A stretch of DNA of 64,000 bases from Ignavibacteriales bacterium (GCA_016707285.1 JADJIA010000014.1:62001-126000); one strand, 5' to 3'; counted from the first letter of the stretch, positions 8,022 through 17,673 are shown. Notes: a model not told the origin generated them from the sequence alone. Translations and numbers: made by a program.

Positions 8022-10575
8022 CCTCTTCCTTCTTCTTCGACTTCATGTATCCGATTATCAAGGTGATAATCAGACCAAACACTACAAAAGAACTGAGTGT
8101 CAGAGCGGTATATTTTGCGATAAAGAAACTTTCGGGGGCATATTCAAACTTAACTTTTTTAGTCCCTTTTGGCACGACAATACCCATAAAATTATGGTTG
8201 GCATTGTGTATTTCCACTTCTTTACCATCTGCATAAGCATGCCATCCTTTTTTATGGTATGTGGTACTGAAGAAGAGGAAATTGCTACCTGAGGTATTTA
8301 CATCAAGTTCGAGGATTTCATCTGTATATTTTGTGATCTTTGAAGTAACAGTTGAATCGATTGGATCAACTTTTACATCGTGACCTGAAACATAAGCTAC
8401 ATCCTGTGGCTTAAACTTGTTGTCCCTTACCATTTCAAGAATTTCAAGAGGCTTTTTGTTTTCAACTCTGTTTACAAAAAAGGCTCTGGGTAAAGCGTTT
8501 TTATTTTCAAGGACAAAAGTCTTGGAAGATGTATCGACAGCAACTGGGACACAACCTTCAAATGGAATACCCGGTTGATCGAGCACAAGGTATTTTGTAC
8601 CGGTCATGTTTATAAAGGTTTCATTTGCAGGTGTTTTCAGGATATCAAGATAATCCTGATAAGGTCTTGGCTTAATTGCAGAATAGCCATAAACATCTTC
8701 CATCAGGAAGTAAGCATTAAAGTTACCGTTGTTCTGAATTGACCCTCTTGATCCATCCATTTTCAGATTCAGAATTCTAAAAGGATTATTTTGGTCATCC
8801 TTTTGTGCTTTGATTGCTTTTACATAATAGGGTTCAGCGAATTCTATACTTTTAGAAGGTGCATCTGTATATTCAGCACCTCTCGAGGAAATTCTCCAAA
8901 GATCGGCAACACAAAGCAAAACAATAATTGAAGTGAAAACGAGAGCCGAAACCCTCTTTTTGATAAAGAACCATGCGAGCCAAAAGGCAACAGCAACGAT
9001 GAGGAAGTTGATGATAGCATCGTTTGCAAACATTTCACCGGCTGCATTCCCAACAATAGAGATTGCTTCTTTTGGATACTGGGCAGCTTTTTCGGACAAC
9101 GCAAAACGGTTTGAAACCCATGAAATCATTCCACTTCTTCCAAGAAGAGAGAAAACAAAGAGAACCGAGGATACCCCGGCGATTCCCATAATAACTTTTT
9201 CCCATGTAACATTTTTCTCTTTCCCGAGCTCAACTATTTTCATGAGTCCCAGTCCCGCAAGTATTGGCATTACCATTTGAGGGATTACGAGGATCATCGA
9301 AGGAACTCTGAATTTATCAAAATTAGGGAAGTAGTTAAAAAGCAGGTCGAAAAATAACGGGAAATTCCTTCCAAAAGAGATCAAAAGTGCAATAGATGTC
9401 AGAATCGTCAGAAACATTACAAATGGTTCACGCCAGCGGCTAACCATACCAAACAGTGCGAGGAAAAAGACGAGTACACCCATATACATTGCCACATCCA
9501 CAAAAGGCATCTGACCAAAATAGGTGTTTAACTTATACTTTTCACCATTGATAATTTGATCAGAATTTCCAAAGCCATACCATGACGGTATAATGAATGT
9601 CATCACTTCACCGGGAGAAAATGACCAGTCGGTATGATATTTGTAGTATTCCGAATTTTTACTTTTATCTTCCTCTCCACCTGACTGGGCGGATTTGTCA
9701 AGAATGCTTGCAGTTCCACGAGTTGAGTGGGGGGTATATTCATAAATTTGAGTAAGGTTGTCAGCCTGAATCCCTATTGCAATTAGAGAAGCTCCTGTAA
9801 AAAGGAGTGCGGATTTAACTGTGGTTTTCAGCAGTCCATTATCTTTTATTATAAGTGACCGGGTGATGTAAAATAGAAAGAAAATCCCAACAGTGAACAG
9901 AATATAAAAGATTATCTGAACATGGAAGCCTTGTACGATAAGCTGTAGAGCTATTGTCAGAATGAAAAAGTCGATAAGCCGGAATTTCTGTTGATTTCGC
10001 AACAGAATCAAAAAGATTACAGGGAAAAAAGCCAGAGAGGTCAATTTTGTAACATGTCCGATATAAAGGAAAACAACCAACCCTGTGGAGAGTGCCGTTG
10101 CAAGGGAGGAGAAGAGGCTCACCATTGTGTTTTTGGTTAACATTTTCATAAGATAAAATGTTGTAATTCCGAGAACAATCAGATAAAAAGCCCATCTGAC
10201 AAAGTCGTTACCAAACACCCAAACAAACAATTCACGAATCGATGTAAGAGCTACATAAATAAGGTTAAACCATGTGTAACCAACCGACAAGGCATAGGCA
10301 GGCATACCGGTAAAGATATGCGGATTCCATAGGGTAAATCCTTCTCTTGCTTTTTGCAAATAGGAAGTAGCGCTTTCAGAGGCAATAATATCGCCTGACT
10401 GGAAAATCTTTCCCTGAAAGAATAGAGGTGACAGGAAGATAAGGAAGATCACAATTATCAAACCAATAACCGAGAGATTCAGATATTTAGCCGGCACATT
10501 TGCGTCAAGATCAAAACCGATTGGTTCTTTCTCTTTTTTTCTTATTTCCTTAACAGTAGTCGTCTTTTTAGCCAT
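8011..10575 (-). CDS. YfhO-like multi-spanning membrane protein (GT-C fold candidate)
   Basis: An 854-residue membrane protein. After a short charged N-terminus there are about a dozen hydrophobic segments to residue ~560, then a soluble C-terminal domain and a final membrane helix followed by 'MKSKKKEEVAE'. The 'QSGDIIASESATSYLQKAREGFTLWNPHIFTGMPAYA' region (residues about 60-95) is typical of the YfhO family, whose members are thought to use polyprenyl-phosphate sugars to glycosylate extracytoplasmic acceptors. The specific donor and acceptor here are unknown. It is followed directly by the flippase and preceded by a methyltransferase, supporting a role in cell-surface glycan decoration. 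Confidence 0.82.
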   Translation of the reverse strand: MAKKTTTVKEIRKKEKEPIGFDLDANVPAKYLNLSVIGLIIVIFLIFLSPLFFQGKIFQSGDIIASESATSYLQKAREGFTLWNPHIFTGMPAYALSVGYTWFNLIYVALTSIRELFVWVFGNDFVRWAFYLIVLGITTFYLMKMLTKNTMVSLFSSLATALSTGLVVFLYIGHVTKLTSLAFFPVIFLILLRNQQKFRLIDFFILTIALQLIVQGFHVQIIFYILFTVGIFFLFYITRSLIIKDNGLLKTTVKSALLFTGASLIAIGIQADNLTQIYEYTPHSTRGTASILDKSAQSGGEEDKSKNSEYYKYHTDWSFSPGEVMTFIIPSWYGFGNSDQIINGEKYKLNTYFGQMPFVDVAMYMGVLVFFLALFGMVSRWREPFVMFLTILTSIALLISFGRNFPLFFDLLFNYFPNFDKFRVPSMILVIPQMVMPILAGLGLMKIVELGKEKNVTWEKVIMGIAGVSSVLFVFSLLGRSGMISWVSNRFALSEKAAQYPKEAISIVGNAAGEMFANDAIINFLIVAVAFWLAWFFIKKRVSALVFTSIIVLLCVADLWRISSRGAEYTDAPSKSIEFAEPYYVKAIKAQKDDQNNPFRILNLKMDGSRGSIQNNGNFNAYFLMEDVYGYSAIKPRPYQDYLDILKTPANETFINMTGTKYLVLDQPGIPFEGCVPVAVDTSSKTFVLENKNALPRAFFVNRVENKKPLEILEMVRDNKFKPQDVAYVSGHDVKVDPIDSTVTSKITKYTDEILELDVNTSGSNFLFFSTTYHKKGWHAYADGKEVEIHNANHNFMGIVVPKGTKKVKFEYAPESFFIAKYTALTLSSFVVFGLIITLIIGYMKSKKKEEVAE

Positions 10576-10599
10576 TAAAACTCCGGGTTGAAATTTGTT

Positions 10600-11412
10600 T
10601 TACTTTTTGTAGGCGATGTAGTTTATTCCTGAACCTTTTTCATTGTCAGAGGAATAATCGGCATACATCATGAACAGAACTGGTAAAAGTGTGAACAAAT
10701 AATAGAATGGTAGAAGAATAAAAAATGCTTTTGATGCATTTAGCATTAGCATGGGATATTTGATACCAAGTCGCCATGCCTTATCACCCCAAAATCCATA
10801 AGTATATTTCGATTGATAAAGTGAGAAGCCCAAAGGCTCCATTTTTTCAGTGATTTCTTCTTTTGAATAACCGTCGCGGGCGTGTTCACCGATAAAACTC
10901 TCTTCATCCTCACCGTGAACATCACTGCCACCATAAATTGAAGGAGAATTAATCAGCACATAACCGCCGGGTTTCAGGGCATTGTAAAAGTTATGGAAAA
11001 CAGTAACATCTTCTGCGATATGTTCCATCACATCAACACAAACGATGAGGTCAAATCTTTCCTTGTGGTTAATCCTGGTAAGGTCTTCCACTCCAAATGT
11101 TACATTTTTAATACCTGTGGTTCCGAAGAATTCACGGCAATCGTTTATCCATTCTTCCTTAACATCAACTGAATAAATGTCGCAGGGAGTCATATTTTTT
11201 GCCATAAAGTGGGTATATTGGCCAAAACCACTTCCGGCATCATAGATGTTTAACTTTTTACTACCGGCTTTTTCCCGGAGTTTGCGGAGTTCTCTCCTGA
11301 CATACCATGATCTGAGAAACATAAGATCGAGAGTCTTGTAGAACAAGACTCTCGTAAAGGGAAGTTTTTTGATTACAGCAGCGAATACATTTTTAACCGG
11401 ATCGTAGTGCAT
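10600..11412 (-). CDS. Class I SAM methyltransferase with C-terminal membrane segment
   Basis: A 270-residue protein. SAM motif I is 'IYDAGSGFGQYTHFMAK', the acidic post-I residue lies in 'IYSVDVKEEW', and motif II/III is 'FDLIVCVDVMEHI' and 'ALKPGGYVLINSPS'. A hydrophobic stretch near residues 225-250 ('FFILLPFYYLFTLLPVLFMM') suggests attachment to the inner membrane. It lies 24 nt from the YfhO-like gene and 5 nt from the GT2 gene, so it likely modifies a lipid-linked sugar or glycan. The substrate is not identifiable from sequence. Confidence 0.85.
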   Translation of the reverse strand: MHYDPVKNVFAAVIKKLPFTRVLFYKTLDLMFLRSWYVRRELRKLREKAGSKKLNIYDAGSGFGQYTHFMAKNMTPCDIYSVDVKEEWINDCREFFGTTGIKNVTFGVEDLTRINHKERFDLIVCVDVMEHIAEDVTVFHNFYNALKPGGYVLINSPSIYGGSDVHGEDEESFIGEHARDGYSKEEITEKMEPLGFSLYQSKYTYGFWGDKAWRLGIKYPMLMLNASKAFFILLPFYYLFTLLPVLFMMYADYSSDNEKGSGINYIAYKK

Positions 11413-11417
11413 AATCT

Positions 11418-12461
11418 CTAACCGCGAATATTTGAATCTTTAATCGAATATTCTTTATCGGTCTGGAAATTATGTACCATTAATTCACCAAGTAAACCTG
11501 TAGTAAAGAATTGAACTCCAACTATCATTAAGAGCATACCCAACAAAAGCAGGGGTCTGTTGCTCAGAGGTTGATGGTCGAAAATCCACTCGTAGGAAAG
11601 ATATCCATTGATCGCAAATCCCAGCAGGAATGCAATCGCTCCAAAAAACCCAAAAAGGTGCATTGGGCGTTTAATGTATCGAGTAATAAAAGTTACTGTG
11701 ATTAAATCAACAAATCCCTTGAAAAAGCGGGAAGCACCAAATTTAGTAACCCCGAATTTTCTTGGACTGTGTTTAACAGGTAATTCAGTTACAGTAAATC
11801 CTTTCCATTTTGCAAGGATCGGGATATATCTGTGCATCTCACCATAAATATTGAGATTATCAACCACGGTTTTTTTGTAGGCTTTCAGTCCACAGTTAAA
11901 ATCATGGATTTTAATTCCACTCATTTTTGCTGTTACAAAGTTAAACAGACGAGAGGTATATTTTTTTATGAAGGGGTCATATCTCGTTTTTTTCCAACCG
12001 GAGACCATGTCGTGACCTTCTTCAATTTTTTTGAGGAGGTTCACAATCTCATGCGGGTCATCCTGGAGATCGGCATCCATGGTTACAACCACATCACCTT
12101 TTGCGGCTTTAAAGCCAACATTAAGAGCAGCGGATTTCCCAAAATTTTGCTGAAAACTGATGTATTTAAATCTTTGGTCAGTTCTGCAAAGGTCTTTAAT
12201 TATCCTGAGTGACTTATCAGTTGAACCATCATCCACAAAAATCACTTCCAAAGTTAATGGAAGGTCTTTAAATGCTGATTTTATTTCATTAGCGAGGTGA
12301 ATAAGTGATTCGTCCTCATTAAACAGCGGAATAACAACAGATACTTTGTTAAAATTAAACCGCAGTTTTGGCTTTTGTGGCGGCTGTTGTGCCTGCGATT
12401 GCTGTTGGTTCGATCTGTAAGGCTCTCGGATTTCTCCTGCCCGAGTTTCTGTCTCTGTCAC
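11418..12461 (-). CDS. GT2 glycosyltransferase, polyprenyl-phosphate sugar synthase type, membrane-anchored
   Basis: The catalytic domain begins near residue 40 with 'VSVVIPLFNEDESL'. It carries 'VIFVDDGSTDKSL', the DxD-containing 'VVTMDADLQDDP', 'DFNCGLKAYKK' and 'ELPVKHSPRKFGVTKFG', as in DPM1/GtrB-type enzymes. Two C-terminal membrane helices follow (about 265-330). The product is likely a polyprenyl-phosphate hexose for membrane GT-C enzymes such as the YfhO-like neighbour. The start is odd: the only upstream initiator is a GTG at 12461, with a stop just before it, and the first internal ATG lies inside the catalytic domain. The Q/P-rich N-terminus looks like the continuation of the upstream disordered frame, so this is probably the 3' part of a larger broken gene. 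Confidence 0.85.
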   Translation of the reverse strand: MTETETRAGEIREPYRSNQQQSQAQQPPQKPKLRFNFNKVSVVIPLFNEDESLIHLANEIKSAFKDLPLTLEVIFVDDGSTDKSLRIIKDLCRTDQRFKYISFQQNFGKSAALNVGFKAAKGDVVVTMDADLQDDPHEIVNLLKKIEEGHDMVSGWKKTRYDPFIKKYTSRLFNFVTAKMSGIKIHDFNCGLKAYKKTVVDNLNIYGEMHRYIPILAKWKGFTVTELPVKHSPRKFGVTKFGASRFFKGFVDLITVTFITRYIKRPMHLFGFFGAIAFLLGFAINGYLSYEWIFDHQPLSNRPLLLLGMLLMIVGVQFFTTGLLGELMVHNFQTDKEYSIKDSNIRG

Positions 12462-13335
12462 GATTATCAGGACGAGGAGTTATTTCTCTTTCCCTTGGTT
12501 CATTTCTTGTAACAGGTTCTTTGGTAACTCTTTCCTGACGGACAACCGGTTCTTTTTCCTCGACAGGAGCAACCGGTTCTTTTTCCCGATTTACAGTCGT
12601 GCGGGTATTCTCCGTACGGGTATGTGGCTGACGGGTATTCTCGCGTGGCTCTCTTCTGAGGGGCACCTCTCCTCTTACCCTCGCAGGAGGGGGTGTTACC
12701 GTTACCGGAGTTTCGATCTCACCGGGTGTTTTTACCAATCCTTTATCAACCTTAACATTCACGATTGTTGGATCAGGAGTCGATTCTTTTTTTGGTTGTT
12801 GAACACGGGTCTGATTTCTGTTCCCAGGGGTTCTGGTGTTATCTCTGTTCTGTCCCGGTCTGCCTCTTTCTGCTCTGGTTTCATTCCGATGTGGAGCTGC
12901 AGCTTTAGGAGATTCCTCGGTTTTTTCTTCAGAACTCTCGTTTTCCGGCTCAATCTTTTTCTCGATTGCTTTCAGATCATCCTGAAAAGGGAATTCTTCC
13001 ACAACCGATTTTAGTTCGTTACTTACCGGAGTAAGTTTTTGAGGAACTTCATCTTTTCCCGCGGCATTATCTGAAGGAACTTTGGGTTCCAAAACAGAGG
13101 TTAATCCTGAAGTTGAAGCCGGTTTTTCCACGATTACCTGCTCGGGAGTTGTTTCAGTCGATTTTACCAGTTCAGGTATCTTTTCACCTTGTTTAGCAAA
13201 TTCCTCTATTTTGTGTACCGGTTTTGTTGACTCTGCGCTTTTTTCTGTTCGTTCCACTGGTTCAGGTCTTTTTTCCACCTGTTTCACAATTTCGGGGATT
13301 TCGTCACCTTCAACGCTCTTTGATTTTGTAAACAT
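12355..13335 (-). CDS. Disordered P/E/K/R-rich frame, probable middle part of a fused GT2 protein
   Basis: A 326-residue frame rich in Glu, Lys, Pro, Thr and Arg, with repeats of the type 'EKSAESTKP', 'EPVAPVEEKEPVVRQE' and an Arg/Asn-rich end 'DNRDRDRNSGRRNPR'. No folded domain or membrane helix is visible. It overlaps the GT2 frame by 107 nt. Its composition changes abruptly after about 12440, where the GT2 frame takes over with 'REPYRSNQQQSQAQQPPQKP'. Dropping one base near 12435 joins them. Upstream, the frame opens within the preceding disordered frame at a 5-base G run (13343-13347). The best reading is a single gene with two frameshifts rather than an independent protein. Confidence 0.55.
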   Translation of the reverse strand: MFTKSKSVEGDEIPEIVKQVEKRPEPVERTEKSAESTKPVHKIEEFAKQGEKIPELVKSTETTPEQVIVEKPASTSGLTSVLEPKVPSDNAAGKDEVPQKLTPVSNELKSVVEEFPFQDDLKAIEKKIEPENESSEEKTEESPKAAAPHRNETRAERGRPGQNRDNTRTPGNRNQTRVQQPKKESTPDPTIVNVKVDKGLVKTPGEIETPVTVTPPPARVRGEVPLRREPRENTRQPHTRTENTRTTVNREKEPVAPVEEKEPVVRQERVTKEPVTRNEPREREITPRPDNRDRDRNSGRRNPRALQIEPTAIAGTTAATKAKTAV

Positions 13336-13615
13336 GGCTGTTGGGGGCTTTTACAATCACTTCTTTTTGCGATACTATTACCGGAGTCTCGGCTGTTTCT
13401 GCAGGAATTTCCGGTTTTTCCACTTTTGTAGATTCTTTTGATTCTTCGACTTTTGGTTCAGAAATAGTTTCTTTTTTTGATTCACCCGTTAATGTTTTCT
13501 CTATAGTTTGGTCCCCACTGACAGTTGAAACGCTCTCTTCTGCAGGCTTATTAGCGGCAGTAGGTTTCTGTTCGTTCAGCAATTCATTTTTTTGTTCTTC
13601 TTTTTCCTTTTCCAC
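13310..13615 (-). CDS. Disordered acidic frame, probable 5' part of the fused GT2 protein
   Basis: A 101-residue, highly charged frame starting at a GTG (13615), with an in-frame stop two codons upstream and a weak ribosome site. Composition (E/K/T/S/P) matches the next disordered frame, which it overlaps by 26 nt. Removing one C from the C5 run joins 'VIVKAP' to 'TAMFTKSKSVEGDE' of the downstream frame. If both breaks are repaired the gene runs 13615-11418 and encodes about 731 residues: roughly 390 disordered residues followed by the GT2 domain. No homologous function was recognised. Confidence 0.5.
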   Translation of the reverse strand: MEKEKEEQKNELLNEQKPTAANKPAEESVSTVSGDQTIEKTLTGESKKETISEPKVEESKESTKVEKPEIPAETAETPVIVSQKEVIVKAPNSHVYKIKER

Positions 13616-13805
13616 GAACTATCTGTGTCCTATGTTATTACTTCAATTTGTTGTTTGTATAAATAAAAATTATTCAACCTAACAATTTACGAAATAATGA
13701 GTTAGTGACGAAGAGGAAAAAAGGAGCCTCACGATAGCCACTTTTAGAGTTGAATATTTTTTGAAAAAATTAATTCTGTTGCTATTTGAGATATCATTTT
13801 TTATT

Positions 13806-13816
13806 TGTAATTTGAA
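13806..13816 (+). promoter_or_regulatory. Candidate promoter -7 element (GTAATTTGA)
   Basis: Upstream of the first beta-propeller lipoprotein the sequence has TAATTTG, with a TTTG about 19 nt earlier. This resembles the Bacteroidota -33 TTTG / -7 TAnnTTTG promoter, although the -7 box is one base shorter than that consensus. Similar GTAATTTG(A/C) words lie ahead of the genes at 17737, 53633 and 58418. Confidence 0.35.
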
Positions 13817-13849
13817 GCACAGTTCCTTAAATATATGAAAGGCGGAAAA

Positions 13850-15163
13850 ATGCGAAGAATTTATTCAATAATTCTAACATTTACATTGTTCATATCCTCC
13901 TGCACAGTACAGCAACAAGATCCTGTGTCAAGTTCGGGAGAGGGCAAATTGCTATTTAAAGTAGCAAAAGAAAACGCTCCGGCATCTGTTATCATGATTA
14001 CCATGAAATTGAGCAGAAGCGGTTTTACACCAATAACAGGCAATCTTAATATCTTATCTGACTCAACGGCAGAACTTCTTGTAGAAGGAATTCCCGAGGG
14101 AGTCTGGCACCTTAAAGTTGATGGTTTGAATAACAATAACCTTGTTGTTTACACCGGGGAAACCGATGTTGAGGTACAAGCTAATTTCATTTCGCAAGTC
14201 AATTTGACACTAAATCCTTCTTCAACCGGACTTGGCAGTATTCAGATAAATGTGAATTGGGGAGTAACTCCGGTTATCACTTTTCCATTTAAAGATTATA
14301 CCAACAATCCCATATTATTACCAGGCTTTTCAGTTTGGGACAATGATATTAGAGATGCCAATGTGATTTTTGATGAGGGCAAGTATAAAATGTACTATAC
14401 TTCTCTTAAGCAAAATGGACAGGGGCTATCTCTTATGCTGAATCAATGGACGGGCTTACCTGGACAAGACCCTATTCTCAACCTCTGATCTATCCTGGTG
14501 GATCAAATACATTAACATGGGATTCAAAGTGTATAACTTCCGGTGCTATTATCAAAAATGATGGGATGTATTTCCTATTCTATAATGGTTTTAGTGACGC
14601 TTATGGCCCATGGGGCATCGGTTTGGCAACTTCTATGGATGGTATTAACTGGCTAAAACGACCCGATCCAGTACTTAGCGGGACATCCGGGAACGAGTAT
14701 CAACTAATCCCTACCTCAGTTATTAGACGGGGTAATCAGTTCCTTCTTTATTACACTGTCAGGAATTACCCTTCCTACAAAACTTGTGTTGCGACCTCCA
14801 CTGATCTTGTCAACTGGACCAAATATTCCGGCAACCCAATTGTGACCGCTTCATACGCTTGGGAAGGTAAAATGGTTTCCTCATCTTCAGTTATAGCAGA
14901 TGGAGATTCGTTACTAATGGTTTATTCTTCTCTTCAGGGGTGATAAAACTTTTTTTGGAATGGCTACTTCAACCGATGGATTTAACTGGGTAAAAAGTTC
15001 TACACCTGTTTTTAGTAATCAGGCAACATCCCAAGGTTGGGCTTCCAGTTCAATCGACTATTGTAATCTGATTAAAACACCAACCAAATACTTAATCTAC
15101 TATGGTGGATACAAAGGCTCTCAAACAACCAGAATTGGCGTGACTATTAAAGATATCTTATAA
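13850..15163 (+). pseudogene. Beta-propeller lipoprotein, copy 1, two frameshifts
   Basis: The N-terminus 'MRRIYSIILTFTLFISSC' is a lipoprotein signal with the Cys near residue 18. A ~110-residue beta domain follows, and then a five-bladed-propeller-like part with 'DIRDANVIFDEGKYKMYYT', 'ATSMDGINWLKR' and 'ATSTDGFNWVKSS' blade motifs typical of GH43/GH32-like folds. The frame breaks at a G4 run (14422-14425; one more G gives 'GAISYAESMDGLTW'-like continuity) and again near 14938-14943 (one base too many after 'SSLQG'). The repaired protein would have about 437 residues, the same as the paralog at 16299. ATG 13850 is chosen by analogy with that copy; 13835 is an alternative. The ligand or substrate is unknown. 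Confidence 0.75.
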
Positions 15164-15546
15164 TGGACTAACTTATCCAACTTTAAACGCGGTGTTGAGT
15201 TTACTTGTTTCTCTACTCTTTTATCTCCTTTTCCTTCAATTCTCCTTTTATTCACATTTTTTGAATCTTAAATCAGGGCATTTCCATTCTTTTTTATCCT
15301 TATTAACACTTGACGTTGAAATTTTTCTTTTTTGGGTTGTTTTTTCATGGGAACGCGAGTTAAATTTCCTTCGCTTTCGTTTATCCCAGCAAACTTTATT
15401 TTCTAGATTTAACTAAACACCAAAATTATGTTGAAAAGATAATTGATAAGATTTAGATGCTACAATCTTAAAACTTTTAAAGGAAGATATGTTGTATTTG
15501 AATTTATAGACTCTATTAGCGACTAATTCAAATTAAATTACCTGAA
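15164..15546. other. AT- and T-rich stretch with remnants of a methyltransferase 5' end
   Basis: No intact gene. The first half is strongly T-rich on the + strand and its only open frame encodes an unconvincing hydrophobic peptide. Toward the 3' end, short in-frame pieces such as 'TKHQNYVEKIIDK' and 'CYNLKTFKGRYVVFEFIDSI' precede the methyltransferase fragment in changing frames. This is what a decayed 5' end would look like. This is inference from composition and order only. Confidence 0.4.
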
Positions 15547-16104
15547 GTGGGGCAGGTTAGTAGGTTCGCATTGATTATTAGAGAAAGATACAGTCACATT
15601 ACTGTAAAAGGGATTGAAATTAACCAGGATTTGGTTAATCTAGGAATCAAGAAGGGACTGGATGTGGTGCAAGGAAGTGTCGAAAAAATGGATTTTTCAG
15701 ATCAAGAATTTGATCTGATTCACTGTTCTCATGTAATAGAACATTTGAATTACGAAGCCATAACAAACTCTTTAGATGAATTATTAAGAATTTTAAAACC
15801 AAATGGATATTTGGTTATTCGAAGTCCACTTCAATATCCTGGATTTTATTTTGACCTTGATCATATTAGACCCTACCCACCTGAGGCTATTCTAAATTAT
15901 TTTGGGAATGATCAACAACAGAGGATTGGGTCTTCTAGAATATCAGAGATTGGAAGATGGTATAGGCGGGAGGCTGTAACCTTCTTTAATTCAAGTCATT
16001 TCCTTATAAAGGCTTTAAATATTTTCTTTAAAATTGCATGGCTTGGATTGAGTTTCCCCAGATCAAAGCCAAATGGTTATGTTTTTATTTTGAAAAAATT
16101 ATAA
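15547..16104 (+). pseudogene. 5'-truncated class I SAM methyltransferase remnant
   Basis: The 185-residue frame opens at a GTG right in what should be SAM motif I. The expected glycine-rich loop is reduced to 'PEVGQVSRFALIIRERY'. Downstream parts are good: 'VKGIEINQDLVNLGIKKG', 'VVQGSVEKMDFSDQEFDLI', 'CSHVIEHLNYE' and 'LLRILKPNGYLVIRSP'. The substrate-facing half ends with a hydrophobic 'IFFKIAWLGLSF'. The start is therefore missing or frameshifted and the SAM loop damaged, so the product is probably inactive. It sits between two paralogous lipoprotein genes in a notably AT-rich stretch, which suggests insertion by transfer followed by decay. Confidence 0.7.
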
Positions 16105-16298
16105 GTTTTTCTGCCAGCGATTAAGTGATGTTATCCGATGATGATTTATGAAGATTAAAGTTTGTTAAACTTGGATTGATCACTTCAATGGGGTAAAATT
16201 TAATACCTTGCTTTTTTTGTTTTTTTAAGCCTTGCTTTTTAATAATTATAATATTATATTTAACCGTGACATTAAAAAATTAATATAAGGAAAATGTG
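16105..16298. other. AT-rich intergenic stretch before lipoprotein copy 2
   Basis: About 190 bp of AT-rich DNA with long T runs near 16205-16240 and no supportable gene. A purine-rich AAGGA site at about 16287-16291 serves the ATG at 16299. No hairpin terminator is evident. Confidence 0.4.
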
Positions 16299-17607
16299 AT
16301 GCGGAAAATAGCACCTATTGTTTTAGCTTTGGCTTTAGTCTTTTCCTCCTGCAGTACGCAGCAAGAGAACCCTGTTACTAGTTCAGGAGAGGGCAAAATC
16401 TTCTTTAAGCTGTCAAAGGAGAATGCACCAGCTTCAGTAACCTTAGTTACTATGAAGCTTACTCGTGAGGGTTTTAGCGCGATTAACGGGCAATTAAACT
16501 TATTGAGTGATACAACAGCCGAATTATTGGTTGAAAGTATTCCTGAGGAACTTGGCACTTAAAGTTGATGCCTTCAACAATAATAACTTCGTTATTTATA
16601 CCGGCGAAGCTGATGTGATTGTTCAAGCGAATTTTATCTCTCAAGTTAATTTAACACTCAATCCCACCTCTTCAGGTATGGGGAGTATTCAAATCTCAGT
16701 GAAATGGGGCACAACTCCAGTTTCTCCATATCAATTCAAAGACTACTTGAATAACCCCATTTTAATCCCAACTGGTGTAAATTTCGATCTTGATATACGA
16801 GACCCGGTGATGATTTTCGATGGTGGTAAGTATAAAATGTATTATACTGCAATAACATATGGAGCGCGAGGTGCAATTTCATATGCAGAATCAGTTGATG
16901 GATTAAATTGGACCCGTCCTTTAACAAATCCAGTCTTATATCCTGGGGAGCCAGGTTCATGGGATTCGCAATGTCTTGCCTCAGGTGCAATAATCAAAAT
17001 CGATGGAGTTCTTCACCTTTATTATGAGGGATTTAATGACCATAATGGTCAATGGCACATTGGATTGGCTACCTCTGTTGATGGAATTAATTGGGTAAAA
17101 AAAATGAATCCAGTTGTATACGCCGGCTCTGGTTGGCAGTATGAATTGAAACCCACATCGATAGTTAGAAAAGGTAACCAATACTTGTTGTATTTTGTCG
17201 GAAGAAACTATCCGGATTATAAAATTGGGGTAGCGGTTTCAGAAAACGGAGTAAATTTTACAAAATACGCCGGTAATCCAATTTTGACCCCAAATTTTGG
17301 ATGGGAAGGTACAATGAATTCAATCGCTTCGGTGATTGTTGATGGTGACTCATTAATGATGGTTTACTCTACGAGACAAGGGACTAAATCATATTTTGGA
17401 GCTGCTGGTTCGCAAGATGGTTATAGCTGGACAAAAAATCCATTGCCAATTTTTGACAACTTAAATACAAGTGGTGATTGGGCAAAAGCTTCGATTGATT
17501 ATCCCTTCCTTGTTAAAACAGAAACTCAATATCGGATTTACTATGCCGGTTACAAAAATAACTCTCAAACCACAAGAATTGGTGTAACAATTAAAGATAT
17601 TGATTAA
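16299..17607 (+). pseudogene. Beta-propeller lipoprotein, copy 2, one frameshifted region
   Basis: The start 'MRKIAPIVLALALVFSSC' is a lipoprotein signal, and the protein aligns along its whole length with the copy at 13850 (shared 'GEGKIFFKLSKENAPASVT', 'ANFISQVNLTLNP', 'DIRDPVMIFDGGKYKMYYT' and 'RIGVTIKDI'). The frame breaks once, near 16545-16562, where the other copy reads 'EGVWHLKVD' and this one has a net loss of two bases. The remaining 3' frame (16507-17607) is intact and holds all propeller blades with repeated 'SxDGxNW' motifs. The repaired length would be about 436 residues. A rho-independent terminator follows at 17644-17673. Confidence 0.75.
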
Positions 17608-17643
17608 TATATAACTTTTAAAACTAAAATCAGATTGTTTACA

Positions 17644-17673
17644 AAACCCCGTCAGAAATGGCGGGGCTTTTTT
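17644..17673 (+). terminator. Rho-independent terminator after lipoprotein copy 2
   Basis: The stem CCCCG (17647-17651) pairs with CGGGG (17662-17666) around a 10-nt loop and is followed by a C and a run of T. It ends transcription of the lipoprotein region before the MORN-repeat genes. Confidence 0.8.

Noticed and set aside
12622..13014. Plus-strand frame of about 130 residues opposite the disordered gene
   Set aside because: It is Trp/Arg/Phe-rich, without a start context, and mirrors the low-complexity coding strand.
13341..13682. Plus-strand Ser/Phe-rich frame
   Set aside because: It is the antisense of the Glu/Lys/Thr-rich disordered frame and has no independent support.
15192..15416. 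Open frame of 74 residues, hydrophobic and Phe/Leu-rich
   Set aside because: It follows from the T-rich strand, has no ribosome site or family features, and lies in a stretch that looks like decayed DNA.
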